DNA from: Tistrella mobilis
GTDB taxonomy: Bacteria; Pseudomonadota; Alphaproteobacteria; Tistrellales; Tistrellaceae
DNA: 64,000 nucleotides
NCBI RefSeq assembly: GCF_041468085.1
Contig: NZ_CP121014.1
Coordinates: 248,001 to 312,000 of the forward strand
Reading direction: 5' to 3'
The translations under genes and the position numbers were made by a program. The notes beneath the pieces were generated by a model. That model was not told the origin of the DNA and ran no database searches. It saw nothing but the letters and a program-made list of their open reading frames with translations. Below are positions 26,298-35,342 of this stretch, in pieces. Within the stretch, counting starts at the first letter, position 1. Every line of letters begins with the position of its first letter.

Positions 26298-26578
26298 TCT
26301 TCCCCCCTGAGACCGTCTTTATCCGTTCTCCCGAGCCGCTCACCACCGAGATCGATGGCGAGGTGGTGATGATGGATCTGTCGAGCAGCGCCTATTTCAA
26401 CCTGGACAGCATCGGCACCGCCATCTGGGGGCAGCTGGAGACCCCGACGCGGTTCCAGGATCTGTGCGGTGCGCTGCATGCCCGCTATGACGCGCCGCTC
26501 GACATCATCCGGCGCGATGTCGCGGCGCTGCTCTCTGACATGCTGACCCACGGGCTGGTGCGGAAGGAGGTGCCGTGA
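26294..26578 (+). CDS. PqqD-family RiPP recognition protein (lasso B1)
   Basis: A 94-residue winged-helix protein of the PqqD/RRE type. It presents the precursor leader to the processing enzymes. EIDGEVVMMDLSSSAYFNLD and the closing LLSDMLTHGLVRKEVP are typical. It starts in an ATGA overlap with the sulfotransferase-like gene and ends in a GTGA overlap with the next. In usual lasso clusters B1 works with a separate B2 transglutaminase-fold protease; no such gene is found here. Confidence 0.88.
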   Translation: MIFPPETVFIRSPEPLTTEIDGEVVMMDLSSSAYFNLDSIGTAIWGQLETPTRFQDLCGALHARYDAPLDIIRRDVAALLSDMLTHGLVRKEVP

Positions 26579-27561
26579 GAGAGGCTTCCGCTCTTCAGGC
26601 CGCCGATCCGGATCTGGCCTCCATGGCGCGCCAGGCGGCTTTTCTGCTTCTGCAGGGCCGGGCCGATGCGGCCGCGGCGCTCTGCGGCCGCATCCAGGCG
26701 ATCGACCCCAATCTCGAAACCTTCGGGGCCTTCACCGATCTGCTGACCTGGGCCCGCCCGCGCGAGCGGCTCTATCCCCTGGTCCGGGCGCTGGTCGATG
26801 CGGGCTTTGCCAATCCGCGCAGCTTCGACCTGCTGGCCGCCACGGCGATCTGGGCCGGCAATATCCCAGCCGCCCGAGAGCTGACCAGCCCCGAGCGGTT
26901 CCTGTCGATCACCCGCCTGCACGGCCCCGACGATCCCGATCTGGCGCCGCTGGTGGCCGAGCTGGCGAGCGGGCTGGAGCATTACGATCGGCCCGGCGAC
27001 CGCTCCATCCGCATGGGATCGCGCCGCAACCATCTGGAACGGTCGGACAGCCCGGTGCTGCGCCGCCTGCTCGACCGGCTATGGCGGGTGGCCTGCGCTT
27101 ACGTCGACCGTCTGCCGGCGGATCCGGACAATCCTTTCCTGCGCGCCCGGCCGGCCGGGCTTGTTCTCAAGGCCTGGAGTGTGGTGTCGGGGGCGAAGAC
27201 CCATCATCTGCCCCATCTGCATGCAACCAGCTGGGTGAACGGCGTCTATTACGCCGAGGTGCCGCCGGTGGTGGCGGATGCGCCGGTTGTGGCGGACGTG
27301 GCAGGCCGGCCCGGCTGGCTGCGCGTCGGCCCGGCGGCCGGCCGCGGCTTTGCGGCCGCCGGTGACGGGGACGGGCCGGAGGGTGGGGCCGACCGGGTCG
27401 GCTGGGCTGAGCGCTGGATCCGCCCCGAGCCCGGCCTCGTGGTGCTGATGCCCAGCCATTTCACCCATGAAACCGTGCCGCTCGGCTGCGATCAGCGGCG
27501 GATCTGCGTCGCGTTCGAACTTCATCCGGCTGCGGCCGATCAGGCCGGCCACCGGCCCTGA
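26575..27561 (+). CDS. Putative 2-oxoglutarate/Fe(II) oxygenase in the lasso cluster
   Basis: A 328-residue protein with a helical N-terminal ~180 residues and a C-terminal double-stranded beta-helix resembling the 2OG-FeII_Oxy_5 family: HLPHLHATSWVNGVYYAEVP at 211-230, then MPSHFTHET with His298, and Arg309 as possible 2-oxoglutarate ligand. His214 and His216 are candidate iron ligands, so the facial triad may be atypical. It starts at GTG overlapping the PqqD stop. A likely role is hydroxylation of the lasso peptide, for example on Asp; this is inference. It is not the missing B2 protease by any visible motif. Confidence 0.68.
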   Translation: MREASALQAADPDLASMARQAAFLLLQGRADAAAALCGRIQAIDPNLETFGAFTDLLTWARPRERLYPLVRALVDAGFANPRSFDLLAATAIWAGNIPAARELTSPERFLSITRLHGPDDPDLAPLVAELASGLEHYDRPGDRSIRMGSRRNHLERSDSPVLRRLLDRLWRVACAYVDRLPADPDNPFLRARPAGLVLKAWSVVSGAKTHHLPHLHATSWVNGVYYAEVPPVVADAPVVADVAGRPGWLRVGPAAGRGFAAAGDGDGPEGGADRVGWAERWIRPEPGLVVLMPSHFTHETVPLGCDQRRICVAFELHPAAADQAGHRP

Positions 27562-27600
27562 GACCGCCGCGGTGGCCCGGCGCCGGATCCCGATCCCCCC

Positions 27601-28392
27601 TCATCCCCGCTGCCGCGCCGCGAAATACTGCGCCGGCGTGCTGCCCATGGCCTTTTTGAACATGGCGATGAAGGCATTGACCGACTCATAGCCAAGTTCT
27701 GCGGCCACGTTCTGCACCGCCATGCCCCCGGCCAGCCCGCGCAGGGCGACGATCAGGTGCAGCTGCTGCCGCCAGCGGCCGAAGGTCAGGCCGGTTTCCC
27801 GGATCATCAGCCGGGCGAGCGAGCGTTCGCTCATGGCCACGCGCTTTGCCCAGTCGCGGAGCGTGCTGCGGTCGGTGGGATCGACGGTCAGGGCGTCTGC
27901 GATCGCGCGGATCTTGGGGTGGCCCGAGATCGGCAGGTTGAAACGCTCCCGCGGCATCACGGCCAGCTCGTCGAGCGTGACGCGCGCCAGCCGGGCGGCA
28001 TGGCTGTCGGCCGGATAATCGGCCGGTTCCCGCGCCAGCCGGTCGACCATTTCCCGCACCAGCGGCGAGAGCGACAGGGTGCAGCAGCTGTCGGGCAGCA
28101 GGGCGGCCCCCGGTTCCACGAACAGATAGCTGAGGCGGGCATTCGCGGTCGCCCGGGCGCTGTGGGGCATCCCGCCCGGAATCCACACCCCGCAATCGGG
28201 CGGGACGATCCAGATGTCATGATCCGCCGTGCAGGTCACGGCCCCGCGCCGGGCAAGGATCAGCTGCCCCTTGCGATGAAGATGGACGGGAACCTCTTCC
28301 GCATGGTCTGCGAAATCGAGCTGGCTTGCGACGGCCGGCCGATCGGTGAGATCGGGGTCGAAGGCGGATACGGCGGATCGGGCAGGGGGCAC
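27601..28392 (-). CDS. AraC-family transcriptional regulator with cupin domain
   Basis: A 263-residue regulator. The N-terminal cupin-type sensing domain includes HLHRKGQLILARRGAV and IPGGMPHS; the C-terminal AraC domain has two helix-turn-helix units (LRDWAKRVAMSERSLARL and VQNVAAELGYESVNAFIAMF) ending in STPAQYF. Starts at GTG 28392. Divergent from the FUSC/DUF1656/HlyD efflux operon by about 77 bp, the arrangement expected for its regulator, and convergent with the lasso operon. Confidence 0.9.
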   Translation of the reverse strand: MPPARSAVSAFDPDLTDRPAVASQLDFADHAEEVPVHLHRKGQLILARRGAVTCTADHDIWIVPPDCGVWIPGGMPHSARATANARLSYLFVEPGAALLPDSCCTLSLSPLVREMVDRLAREPADYPADSHAARLARVTLDELAVMPRERFNLPISGHPKIRAIADALTVDPTDRSTLRDWAKRVAMSERSLARLMIRETGLTFGRWRQQLHLIVALRGLAGGMAVQNVAAELGYESVNAFIAMFKKAMGSTPAQYFAARQRG

Positions 28393-28469
28393 GGGATTGG
28401 CAGTTTTCAGTGATTTTATGACCGGATATCGAATTTAACCGATATGGCGATGCGGTGATACTCCGCCGC

Positions 28470-30641
28470 ATGAGCACCGATCATCGCCCCCAGCCCGTCT
28501 TCGCCGCAGCCGGCCGTCGCCTCCGGCGCTTCTGCCATGCGCCCGGGACGAGGGCGGATGCAGAGGCGCTGCTGTTTTCGGCGAAAAGCTTCGCCGCGGC
28601 GATGCTGGCCTGGTACATCGCGGCGTCCATCGGGCTTCCGCGGCCTTATTGGGCGGTTCTGACCGTCTATATCGTTTCGCAGACCTCTGCGGGCGCATCG
28701 GCAGGGCGGGGCGTCTATCGCTTCGTCGGAACGCTGGTCGGTGCGGCGGCGACCGTGGTGATCATTCCGGCCTTCGTGAACGATCCGATCCTGTGCAGCA
28801 TCGTGCTCGCCGGCTGGATCGGCCTGTGCCTCGCCCTCTCGGCGCTCGATCGCACGCCCCGCGCCTATGCCTTCGTTCTGGCCGGCTATACCGCCAGCCT
28901 GATCGGCTTTCCGGGCGTGCTCGATCCGGGCCAGATCTTCACCACCGCCCTGGTGCGGGTTCAGGAGATTTCCATCGGGATCCTCTGCGCCGTTCTGGTC
29001 CATCGCCTTGTTCTGCCGAAGCATGTGACCGATCAATTCATCGGCCGGCTTGCGGTCACCCTTCAGGATGCCCGGCGCCTGGCGGGCGATGCCCTGGGCG
29101 GTGCCGGGGACCGGCGGATGCAGGACGATCGCCGGCAGCTCGCGGCCGATCTTCTCGGCCTGCAGGGCCTGGGGACGCAGCTGCCCTATGATCCGGCCCC
29201 CCGGCCGCCGCATGCCGCGCTGCGCCGGATGATCCACGACCGGCTTGCCCGCCTGCTGCCGCTGACGATGGAGGTGGAGGATCGGATCGAGGCCCTCGGC
29301 CTCGTTGAGAAGATCGAGGCCCTCGGCCTCGTTGAGAAGATCGAGGCCCTCGGCCTCGTTGAGAAGATCGAGGCCCTCGGGAATGATCGTCCGGAAGACG
29401 GGATCACGCGGCTGGTGGCCGATCTCCGCAGCTGGATCGCCACCGGTGATGTGGCGGCACGGGAAGAGGCGGCCGCCGGGCTGATCGATCGGGCGCGGTC
29501 GCTCGGGGCAAGGCTGGCCGCCGGGGCTGTAACGCCGCATGACCGGCTTGCCGCCAATCTCGCCGGTCATCTGGCGGACATGATCGGCCTGCTCCACGAT
29601 TGCGACCGGCTCTGGCGGGAGGTTTCGGGGGGCGCAGGGCCGCGCGCCGGCGCGGCGTCGCCACGGCCCGCCAGGGGCTATGTCTATCACCGCGACCCAT
29701 GGATGGCCGTGCGGGCGGGGGCCGGCGCCGCCATCGGCGTCACGATCGGCTGCCTGTTCTGGATCTGGTCGGGCTGGCCGGATGGCGGGATGGCGGTCTC
29801 GATCCTGGGCGTCTGCTGCGCCCTGTTCGGCAATCTCGATGCGCCGGCGCCGCCGCTGCGGACATATATGCGCGGCTCGGTCTACGGGGTCGTGATCAGC
29901 CTGGTCTATGGCTTCGTCATCCTGCCCCGGGTGCCCGATTTCACCCTTCTGGTCGTGGTCCTCGCCCCGGTCTTCCTGTTCGCGGGCTCCCTTCAGGCGC
30001 GCCCGCCGACCACCTTCCTGGCGCTGGGGATCACGCTCACGGTCCCGATTCTGGGCGGGCTGGATACCGGCTATGGCGGCGACTTCGCCGCGGCTCTCAA
30101 CAATGTGGTCGCGCTTTTTGCGGCAACCGGCTTTGCAGTGGTGAGCATGACGATCTTTCAGACCGTACCGGTCCATGCGGCGATCGACCGGCTGCTCAGG
30201 CTCAGCCGCCGGGACGTGACGCGGCGTATCCTGGGGGCCGCCCCCGACGAGGCGTACTGGACCAACCTCATGATCGACCGGACGGCGCTTCTGCTGCCAA
30301 GGCTCAGGCTGTCGGGCGCACCGCGCCCCGATATTCTCGACGACACGCTGCATCATCTGCGCATCGGTCATGCCGCCGGGCTGCTGCGCCACGAAATCTG
30401 CCGGGTGGAGGGGCATATCGGCCGCGATGTCCGCGGGCTGCTCTCCGCGATCGCCCTGGATGTCGGGGCCCGGCGGCCGGATCCCGCCCGGGTGGAGGGC
30501 CTGGAGGCGCGCATCGGGGCGTTGACCGGGCTGATCGCCGGCAGTTCGCTTCACAACCGCGCCCGTCTGCTCGACCTCGTCATCGATCTCGGCTTCGCGC
30601 TCGGGCTCAAGGGCGCGACCGGCGGGGAGCCCGGCGCATGA
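28470..30641 (+). CDS. FUSC-family inner-membrane efflux protein (AaeB-like)
   Basis: Large inner-membrane component of a tripartite-type exporter for aromatic acids or similar compounds. The 723-residue protein has two hydrophobic blocks, near residues 35-185 and 410-560, around a cytoplasmic middle, the FUSC layout. The ATG at 28470 is chosen; a GTG at 28455 in frame is possible. The stop overlaps the next start (ATGA). The central region holds a 9-residue tandem repeat (see separate entry). Its neighbours DUF1656 and HlyD match the AaeXAB arrangement. Confidence 0.88.
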   Translation: MSTDHRPQPVFAAAGRRLRRFCHAPGTRADAEALLFSAKSFAAAMLAWYIAASIGLPRPYWAVLTVYIVSQTSAGASAGRGVYRFVGTLVGAAATVVIIPAFVNDPILCSIVLAGWIGLCLALSALDRTPRAYAFVLAGYTASLIGFPGVLDPGQIFTTALVRVQEISIGILCAVLVHRLVLPKHVTDQFIGRLAVTLQDARRLAGDALGGAGDRRMQDDRRQLAADLLGLQGLGTQLPYDPAPRPPHAALRRMIHDRLARLLPLTMEVEDRIEALGLVEKIEALGLVEKIEALGLVEKIEALGNDRPEDGITRLVADLRSWIATGDVAAREEAAAGLIDRARSLGARLAAGAVTPHDRLAANLAGHLADMIGLLHDCDRLWREVSGGAGPRAGAASPRPARGYVYHRDPWMAVRAGAGAAIGVTIGCLFWIWSGWPDGGMAVSILGVCCALFGNLDAPAPPLRTYMRGSVYGVVISLVYGFVILPRVPDFTLLVVVLAPVFLFAGSLQARPPTTFLALGITLTVPILGGLDTGYGGDFAAALNNVVALFAATGFAVVSMTIFQTVPVHAAIDRLLRLSRRDVTRRILGAAPDEAYWTNLMIDRTALLLPRLRLSGAPRPDILDDTLHHLRIGHAAGLLRHEICRVEGHIGRDVRGLLSAIALDVGARRPDPARVEGLEARIGALTGLIAGSSLHNRARLLDLVIDLGFALGLKGATGGEPGA
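29285..29380 (+). repeat. In-frame 27-bp tandem repeat inside the FUSC gene
   Basis: Three identical 27-bp units (29285-29311, 29312-29338, 29339-29365) and a partial fourth encode repeated IEALGLVEK. The nonapeptide is amphipathic and extends a helical, coiled-coil-like cytoplasmic segment. Exact identity of the units suggests recent slippage and probable length variation among strains. Confidence 0.95.
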
Positions 30642-30853
30642 TCGTCGATGCCGATCTGGGGGGCGTGTTCGTCCCCGGCCTGCTGGTGCTGGCGCTGCTC
30701 GCGCTGGCCGCCACCCTGCTGGTGATCCGGATCCTGGTCTCGACGGGGCTCAGCCGCCGTTTCGCCGGCCGGCCGTTCGTCGAGCTGGCGGTCTTCGCCA
30801 TCATCTACGGTCTGCTCGTGCAGTACCTGCCATCGACCGGATTGCTTCAATGA
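30638..30853 (+). CDS. DUF1656 small membrane protein (AaeX-like)
   Basis: A 71-residue protein with two membrane helices (VPGLLVLALLALAATLLVI and LAVFAIIYGLLVQYL). Its position between the FUSC and HlyD genes, with 4-nt ATGA overlaps on both sides, is typical of the DUF1656 partner in this efflux family. Exact role unknown. Confidence 0.88.
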   Translation: MIVDADLGGVFVPGLLVLALLALAATLLVIRILVSTGLSRRFAGRPFVELAVFAIIYGLLVQYLPSTGLLQ

Positions 30854-31746
30854 CCCAGATCTTTTCCCGTCTCGGCCGCTATGCGCTCACCCTCTGCCTG
30901 GTGGTGCCGGCCGGCCTTGTCGCCCTGCATGTCTGGGACCGATACCAGCAGGTGCCCTGGACCCGCGACGGCCGGGTCAGCGCCGATGTCGTCCGGCTCG
31001 CCCCGGAGGTATCCGGCACCATCGCCACCGTATCGGTCGGCGACAATGCCTATGTTCATCGGGGCGACGTGCTCTATGTCGTCGATCCCGAACGCTATCG
31101 GCTGGCGGTGATGTCGGCCGAAGCCGATGTCGAGGCCCGGCGTCAGGACATGCTCGTCCGCCGGGCGGCAGCCGCGCGCCGCCGGCAGCTCCGCGAGGCG
31201 ATCTCGCGTGAAGATCTCCAGCAGGTGGAGGCGGCGGCCGCGGTGGCCGATGCCGACTGGCGGGCCGCCCGGGCGCGGCTCGACATTGCGCGGCTCGATC
31301 TGGCGCGCACGACCGTGCGTTCTCCGGTCGACGGCTATGTCAGCAACCTCCGGCTCCGGCCCGGCGATTACGCCATTGCGGGGGAAAGCCGCATCTCGAT
31401 CGTCGATGCGGCCAGTTTCCGGGTCACCGGCTATTTCGAAGAGACGAAGCTCCGGCACATCCACCCGGGGCGGCCGGCGCAGATCCGCCTGATGGGGGTG
31501 GGCCAGCCGTTGTCGGGCCATGTCGACAGCATCGGCCGCGGCATCGAGAACGACAACGATGCCCCAGGCCAGCTGGGGCTGCCCGATGTGGCGGCAACCT
31601 TTGCCTGGGTGCGCCTGGCCCGGCGCATCCCCGTCCGCATCCGGATCGACGCAGTGCCGCCCGGGGTCGAACTGGTCGCCGGCATGACGGCCGCGGTCGA
31701 GATCATCCCCGCCGGGGAGGCGCCCGGCCGGCCGAGTCTTTTTTAA
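30850..31746 (+). CDS. HlyD-family periplasmic adaptor of the efflux system (AaeA/EmrA-like)
   Basis: A 298-residue membrane-fusion protein: N-terminal anchor (ALTLCLVVPAGLVALHVW), a split lipoyl domain (VRLAPEVSGTIATVSVGDNAYVH, then TTVRSPVDGYVSNL), a helical hairpin and a beta-barrel (FRVTGYFEETKLRHI). It links the FUSC protein to the outer membrane; no outer-membrane channel gene is nearby. The gene ends in GAGTCTTTTTTA. Confidence 0.9.
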   Translation: MTQIFSRLGRYALTLCLVVPAGLVALHVWDRYQQVPWTRDGRVSADVVRLAPEVSGTIATVSVGDNAYVHRGDVLYVVDPERYRLAVMSAEADVEARRQDMLVRRAAAARRRQLREAISREDLQQVEAAAAVADADWRAARARLDIARLDLARTTVRSPVDGYVSNLRLRPGDYAIAGESRISIVDAASFRVTGYFEETKLRHIHPGRPAQIRLMGVGQPLSGHVDSIGRGIENDNDAPGQLGLPDVAATFAWVRLARRIPVRIRIDAVPPGVELVAGMTAAVEIIPAGEAPGRPSLF

Positions 31747-31830
31747 ACTGTCTTATTTACGTTCAGAACGCAGTTTGTTACGGTCCACCTCATCAGACAC
31801 ATGCACCCCGCTCTGACAGAGGGCAGATTG

Positions 31831-33285
31831 ATGAGCTTCGTCGAAACCTATGCGACGGATGATGCCGTTGCGCTGGCCGCGCGTATCCGTGCGAAGGAAG
31901 TGAGCCCGCGCGAGGCCGTTGCGGCCGCCTTTGCCGCGATCGACCGGGTCGATCCTGCCCTGAACGCCGTGATCATGCGCATGGAGGCGCAGGCCGAAGA
32001 GCAGCTGGCGGCGCTCGACCGGCTCGATCCCGCAGCCACGCCGCTCTATGGCGTGCCGGTGCTGCTCAAGGATGACTGCCAGTCCTATGCCGGGGTGCCG
32101 AGCGCCAATGCCAGCCGCCTTGCCGCCGGCTTCACCCGCGATTACGACACCGAGATCATGGCGCGCTACCGCAAGGCCGGCGTGATCGTGGTCGGCAAGA
32201 CCAATCTGCCGGAATACGGCTCGAACGCCACAACCGAACCGGTCGCGAATGGTCCGACGCACAACCCTTGGAAGCATGGCTTCAGTGTCGGCGGCTCCAG
32301 CGGCGGGTCGGCGGCGGCGGTGGCGGCGGGCATGGTGCCGATCGCCTATGCCAATGACGGTGCCGGCTCGATCCGCTGCCCGGCTTCGTCGACCGGCACG
32401 TTCGGGCTGAAGCCCTCGCGCGCCCGCACCCCGGCCGGCCCGGTGTCGTGGGATCTGTGGGGCGGCCTGGTGTCGGAGCATGTCGTCACCCGCAGCGTCC
32501 GCGACAGCGCGCTGATGCTGGATCTGACCGACGGTCCCGATGTCGGCGCGCCCTATTTCGCACCGCCCAAGGCCCGGCCGTGGATCGAGGAACTGGCCGC
32601 CGCCCCCGGCCGGCTGAAGATCGCCCTCAGCCTGACCCCGCCGGTGCGGGTGGAGGTGACCGAGGATGCCCGCGCCGCCACGCTGCGCATGGCGAAGCTG
32701 CTGGAAGAGATGGGCCACGAGGTGGTCGAGGCCGTGCCGGTCTATGACGGCGAGGCGGTGGCCGAGGCGCTGAAACTGATGCTCTGCGCCTATGATGCGG
32801 CGCAGATCGACGACCTTTCGAAGGTCATGGGCCGGCCGGTCGATCGCAGCACGGTCGAGGGCGGGCTTCTGGCCGCGGCGGCCCGCGGTCGGGCCACGCC
32901 GGCGCCGGCGCTGCTGGATGCGCGCGGCCGGATGGGGGCGGAGGCGCGGCGCTTCTGCCGCTTCTTCGGCGATTACGACCTGCTGATGACCCCGACCCTG
33001 CCGCAGGCGCCGATGGCCCATGGCTATCTGGACAGCGACGGGCTGGACCTCGACCTCTATCTGGACCGGGTGATGGGCCATCTGGGCTTCACCCATATCG
33101 CCAATGTCACCGGCCAGCCGGCGATGTCGGTGCCGGGTGGTTTCAGCGAAGGCGGTCTGCCGGTGGGCGTGCAGTTCATCGCCCGGCCGGGCGACGAGGC
33201 GACGCTGTTCCGCCTGGCGGCCCGGATCGAGGAGGCGGCGCCCTGGGCGCAGCACCTGCCGCCGGTTCACGCGTCGCGCGGCTGA
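31831..33285 (+). CDS. Amidase-signature family hydrolase
   Basis: Hydrolyses an amide bond using the Ser-cisSer-Lys triad. Lys is in GVPVLLKDD, the two serines in the amidase signature [17 protein letters not shown] and [12 protein letters not shown]. Length 484 residues, normal for the family. The ATG at 31831 follows GAGGG; the ATG at 31801 is in frame but lacks a ribosome site. Substrate unknown. Followed after 14 nt by the PaiB-like gene, probably one transcript. Confidence 0.92.
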   Translation: MSFVETYATDDAVALAARIRAKEVSPREAVAAAFAAIDRVDPALNAVIMRMEAQAEEQLAALDRLDPAATPLYGVPVLLKDDCQSYAGVPSANASRLAAGFTRDYDTEIMARYRKAGVIVVGKTNLPEYGSNATTEPVANGPTHNPWKHGFSVGGSSGGSAAAVAAGMVPIAYANDGAGSIRCPASSTGTFGLKPSRARTPAGPVSWDLWGGLVSEHVVTRSVRDSALMLDLTDGPDVGAPYFAPPKARPWIEELAAAPGRLKIALSLTPPVRVEVTEDARAATLRMAKLLEEMGHEVVEAVPVYDGEAVAEALKLMLCAYDAAQIDDLSKVMGRPVDRSTVEGGLLAAAARGRATPAPALLDARGRMGAEARRFCRFFGDYDLLMTPTLPQAPMAHGYLDSDGLDLDLYLDRVMGHLGFTHIANVTGQPAMSVPGGFSEGGLPVGVQFIARPGDEATLFRLAARIEEAAPWAQHLPPVHASRG

Positions 33286-33299
33286 GGGCGCCCGTCGCC

Positions 33300-33935
33300 A
33301 TGTATGCACCTGCACGCTATCGGATCGAGGAGGCCGCGCGGCGCGCGGCCTTCGTCGATGCCCACGGCTTCGCCATGCTGGTGGATGTGCCGCCCCAGGG
33401 CGGGGCGCCGCTTGCAAGCCATCTGCCGCTGATCCGGCTGGATGACGGCCTGGCGCCGGGCGACCGGCTGCTCGGCCACATCGCCTGCGTCAACCCGCAG
33501 GCGCTGCGGCTTCGCGACGGCGTGCCGGTGCTGGCGGTCTTCACCGGCCCCGACGGCTATGTGTCGCCGGCCTGGTATGTGACGGGGGCGGATGCGCCGA
33601 CCTGGAACTATTCGGCGCTGCACGTCACCGGCCATATCCGCCTGCTGACGGGTGCGGAGGCCAACCGCGCGGCGCTGGCCCGCACGGTTGCGCATTTCGA
33701 GGCGCAGCAGCCGCAGCCCTGGCCGCTGGAGGTGCTGGACGAGGCCGATATCCAGGCCATGCTGCCGCGCATCCAGGCCTTCGAGATCGTCATCCAGACG
33801 GTGGAGGCTTTGGCCAAGTTCAGCCAGGAACGCCCCGAAGCCGACCGCACCGCGGTGATCCGCGCGCTGGCGGAAAGCCCCCGCGACGAAGACCGTGCCC
33901 TCGCCACCGAAATGGCCGCGCACTACCGCCAGTGA
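33300..33935 (+). CDS. PaiB-type FMN-binding family protein
   Basis: A 211-residue protein of the FMN-binding split-barrel/PaiB family (named after a negative transcriptional regulator in Bacillus). MYAPARYR at the start, ASHLPL, GHIACVNPQ, AVFTGPDGYVSPAWY and TWNYSALHVTGHI are the family blocks. Biochemical role in this setting is unknown; a flavin-binding or detoxification role is possible. Confidence 0.9.
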   Translation: MYAPARYRIEEAARRAAFVDAHGFAMLVDVPPQGGAPLASHLPLIRLDDGLAPGDRLLGHIACVNPQALRLRDGVPVLAVFTGPDGYVSPAWYVTGADAPTWNYSALHVTGHIRLLTGAEANRAALARTVAHFEAQQPQPWPLEVLDEADIQAMLPRIQAFEIVIQTVEALAKFSQERPEADRTAVIRALAESPRDEDRALATEMAAHYRQ

Positions 33936-33971
33936 ACCGCCCCGCCGGACGAGGGGCTGAACGACCCTCCC

Positions 33972-34200
33972 AGCCGCCATTGAGGCGGCGGCCAAGGCCA
34001 CGACAGTGGCCGCCCGGCGAGGGACTAAAAAAGACTCTCCCCAGCCGCCATTGAGGCGGCGGCCAAGGCCACGACAGTGGCCGCCCGGCGAGGGACTAAA
34101 AAAGACTCTTCCCAGCCGCCATTGAGGCGGCGGCCAAGGCCACGACAGTGGCCGCCCGGCGAGGGCCATACAGACTCCCGGCGAGGGGCTAAAAAAGACT
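33972..34200. repeat. Three tandem 71-bp REP-like units
   Basis: Copies begin at 33972, 34043 and 34114. Each contains two hairpins in a row: GCCGCC-ATTGA-GGCGGC and GGCCAC-GACA-GTGGCC, followed by CCCGGCGAGGG and an A-rich ACTAAAAAAGACTC. The array lies between the convergent PaiB-like and GntR genes, and its right end overlaps the last codons of the GntR gene. A related copy is at 52999-53065. Confidence 0.92.
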
Positions 34201-35202
34201 CTCCCCCTCGTCCTCGGGGAATTCGGCCGCCTGGGCCAGATGATGGCGAAGCAGGGCCGCCGCCAGCCGGCGGTTGCCCGCCTCGATCGCCTGGAGGATC
34301 GCCAGATGTTCGCAGCAGGACTGCACCACCCGGTCGGGCGTCAACCGGCGGAACTCGTCGCGTTCCTGGATGCGGCGCAGATTGTTCTGCTGGGCGATCG
34401 CCTGATCGAAGAAACGGTTGCCGGCGCCGGCCACGATCGCCTCGTGGAAGGCGGCGTTGACCCGGAACCATTCGCGCTCGTCCAGCGTGTCGCGATCGGC
34501 GGCCAGCACCTTCAGATGGGCGGCCCGCAGCTCGGCGAAACGGGTGGTATCGACCCGGTAGCGGGGCTGGGCCAGGGCCTGGCATTCGATGGCGATGCGG
34601 AAGGCGTAGCTTTCCGTCACCGCGTCGTCGTCGTCCAGGCTGTCGACGAAGCGCCAGCCATGGCCGGGCTGGCGGGTCACCAGCCCTTCGGTCGACAGAC
34701 GGATCAGCACCCGGCGGAGCGTGCCGTGAGAGACGCCATAGCGGGGCAGCAGCTCCGCCTCGGAGACATCCTGGCCGATCCGGCCCTGCGCCTTGTCGGC
34801 GATGATCATCTGATAGACCCGCTCGGTATCCGAGGCGGGCAGGCGGGCCTCGACGCGGGCTGCGGCCGCGGCGATGGCCAGCGGATCGTCGATCAGCCGG
34901 AAGCTGCGGCCGGGCGACTGGGCGATCAGCCCTTCGCTTTCCAGCAGCTCCAGCGCCCGGCGCACCGGCGTGCGCGACACGTCCAGCGCCTTGGCCAGGG
35001 CCAGCTCCGGAAAACGCTCTCCCGGTGCCCAGCGGCCGTCGCGGATGCGCTCCAGAATCCGGCGCGCCACCTCGATCTGCAGGGCGGACAGCCCGGCCTG
35101 CGGTGCGTCGTCGTCCTCGGCCTCGGGCATCGTCACCATCGAAAAGACAGCCTGATCTGTGGGGTGCGCGACCGGCCCCGGCTGCGGCCCGCGCGCGTGC
35201 AT
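34189..35202 (-). CDS. GntR-family regulator with two winged-helix domains
   Basis: A 337-residue regulator with two GntR-type DNA-binding domains in tandem: LEVARR-type first domain near 45-105 (ELALAKALDVSRTPVRRALELLESEGL) and a second near 125-190 (LLPRYGVSHGTLRRVLIRLSTEGLV), then an FCD-like helical effector domain. The doubled reader head is less common. The start is uncertain: 35202 gives the longest frame, while ATGs at 35139 and 35130 are possible. The last residues GESLF are encoded by the end of the REP-like repeat, so the C-terminus may have been altered. Divergent from the C45-type peptidase gene. Confidence 0.85.
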   Translation of the reverse strand: MHARGPQPGPVAHPTDQAVFSMVTMPEAEDDDAPQAGLSALQIEVARRILERIRDGRWAPGERFPELALAKALDVSRTPVRRALELLESEGLIAQSPGRSFRLIDDPLAIAAAAARVEARLPASDTERVYQMIIADKAQGRIGQDVSEAELLPRYGVSHGTLRRVLIRLSTEGLVTRQPGHGWRFVDSLDDDDAVTESYAFRIAIECQALAQPRYRVDTTRFAELRAAHLKVLAADRDTLDEREWFRVNAAFHEAIVAGAGNRFFDQAIAQQNNLRRIQERDEFRRLTPDRVVQSCCEHLAILQAIEAGNRRLAAALLRHHLAQAAEFPEDEGESLF

Positions 35203-35342
35203 CCCTTGTTAACCACGGCTTTGGCCGCCGATCAAGCGCGGGTTGCATCCGTGGCGCCGTGCGGCCGGTCGGCCCGGAAAAATTGTCTTCTTCGCACCTT
35301 CAGTGCAACATGGGTCAGCCCTATCCCGAGGAACCTCCCCCG

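Noticed and set aside
25263-27561. Hidden B2 protease in the lasso operon
   Set aside because: Neither the sulfotransferase-like nor the oxygenase-like protein shows the Cys-His-Asp pattern of the transglutaminase-fold B2 family.
28416-30554. Minus-strand frame of 712 codons opposite the FUSC gene
   Set aside because: Shadow frame; the plus strand encodes a protein with proper membrane blocks and overlapping operon partners.
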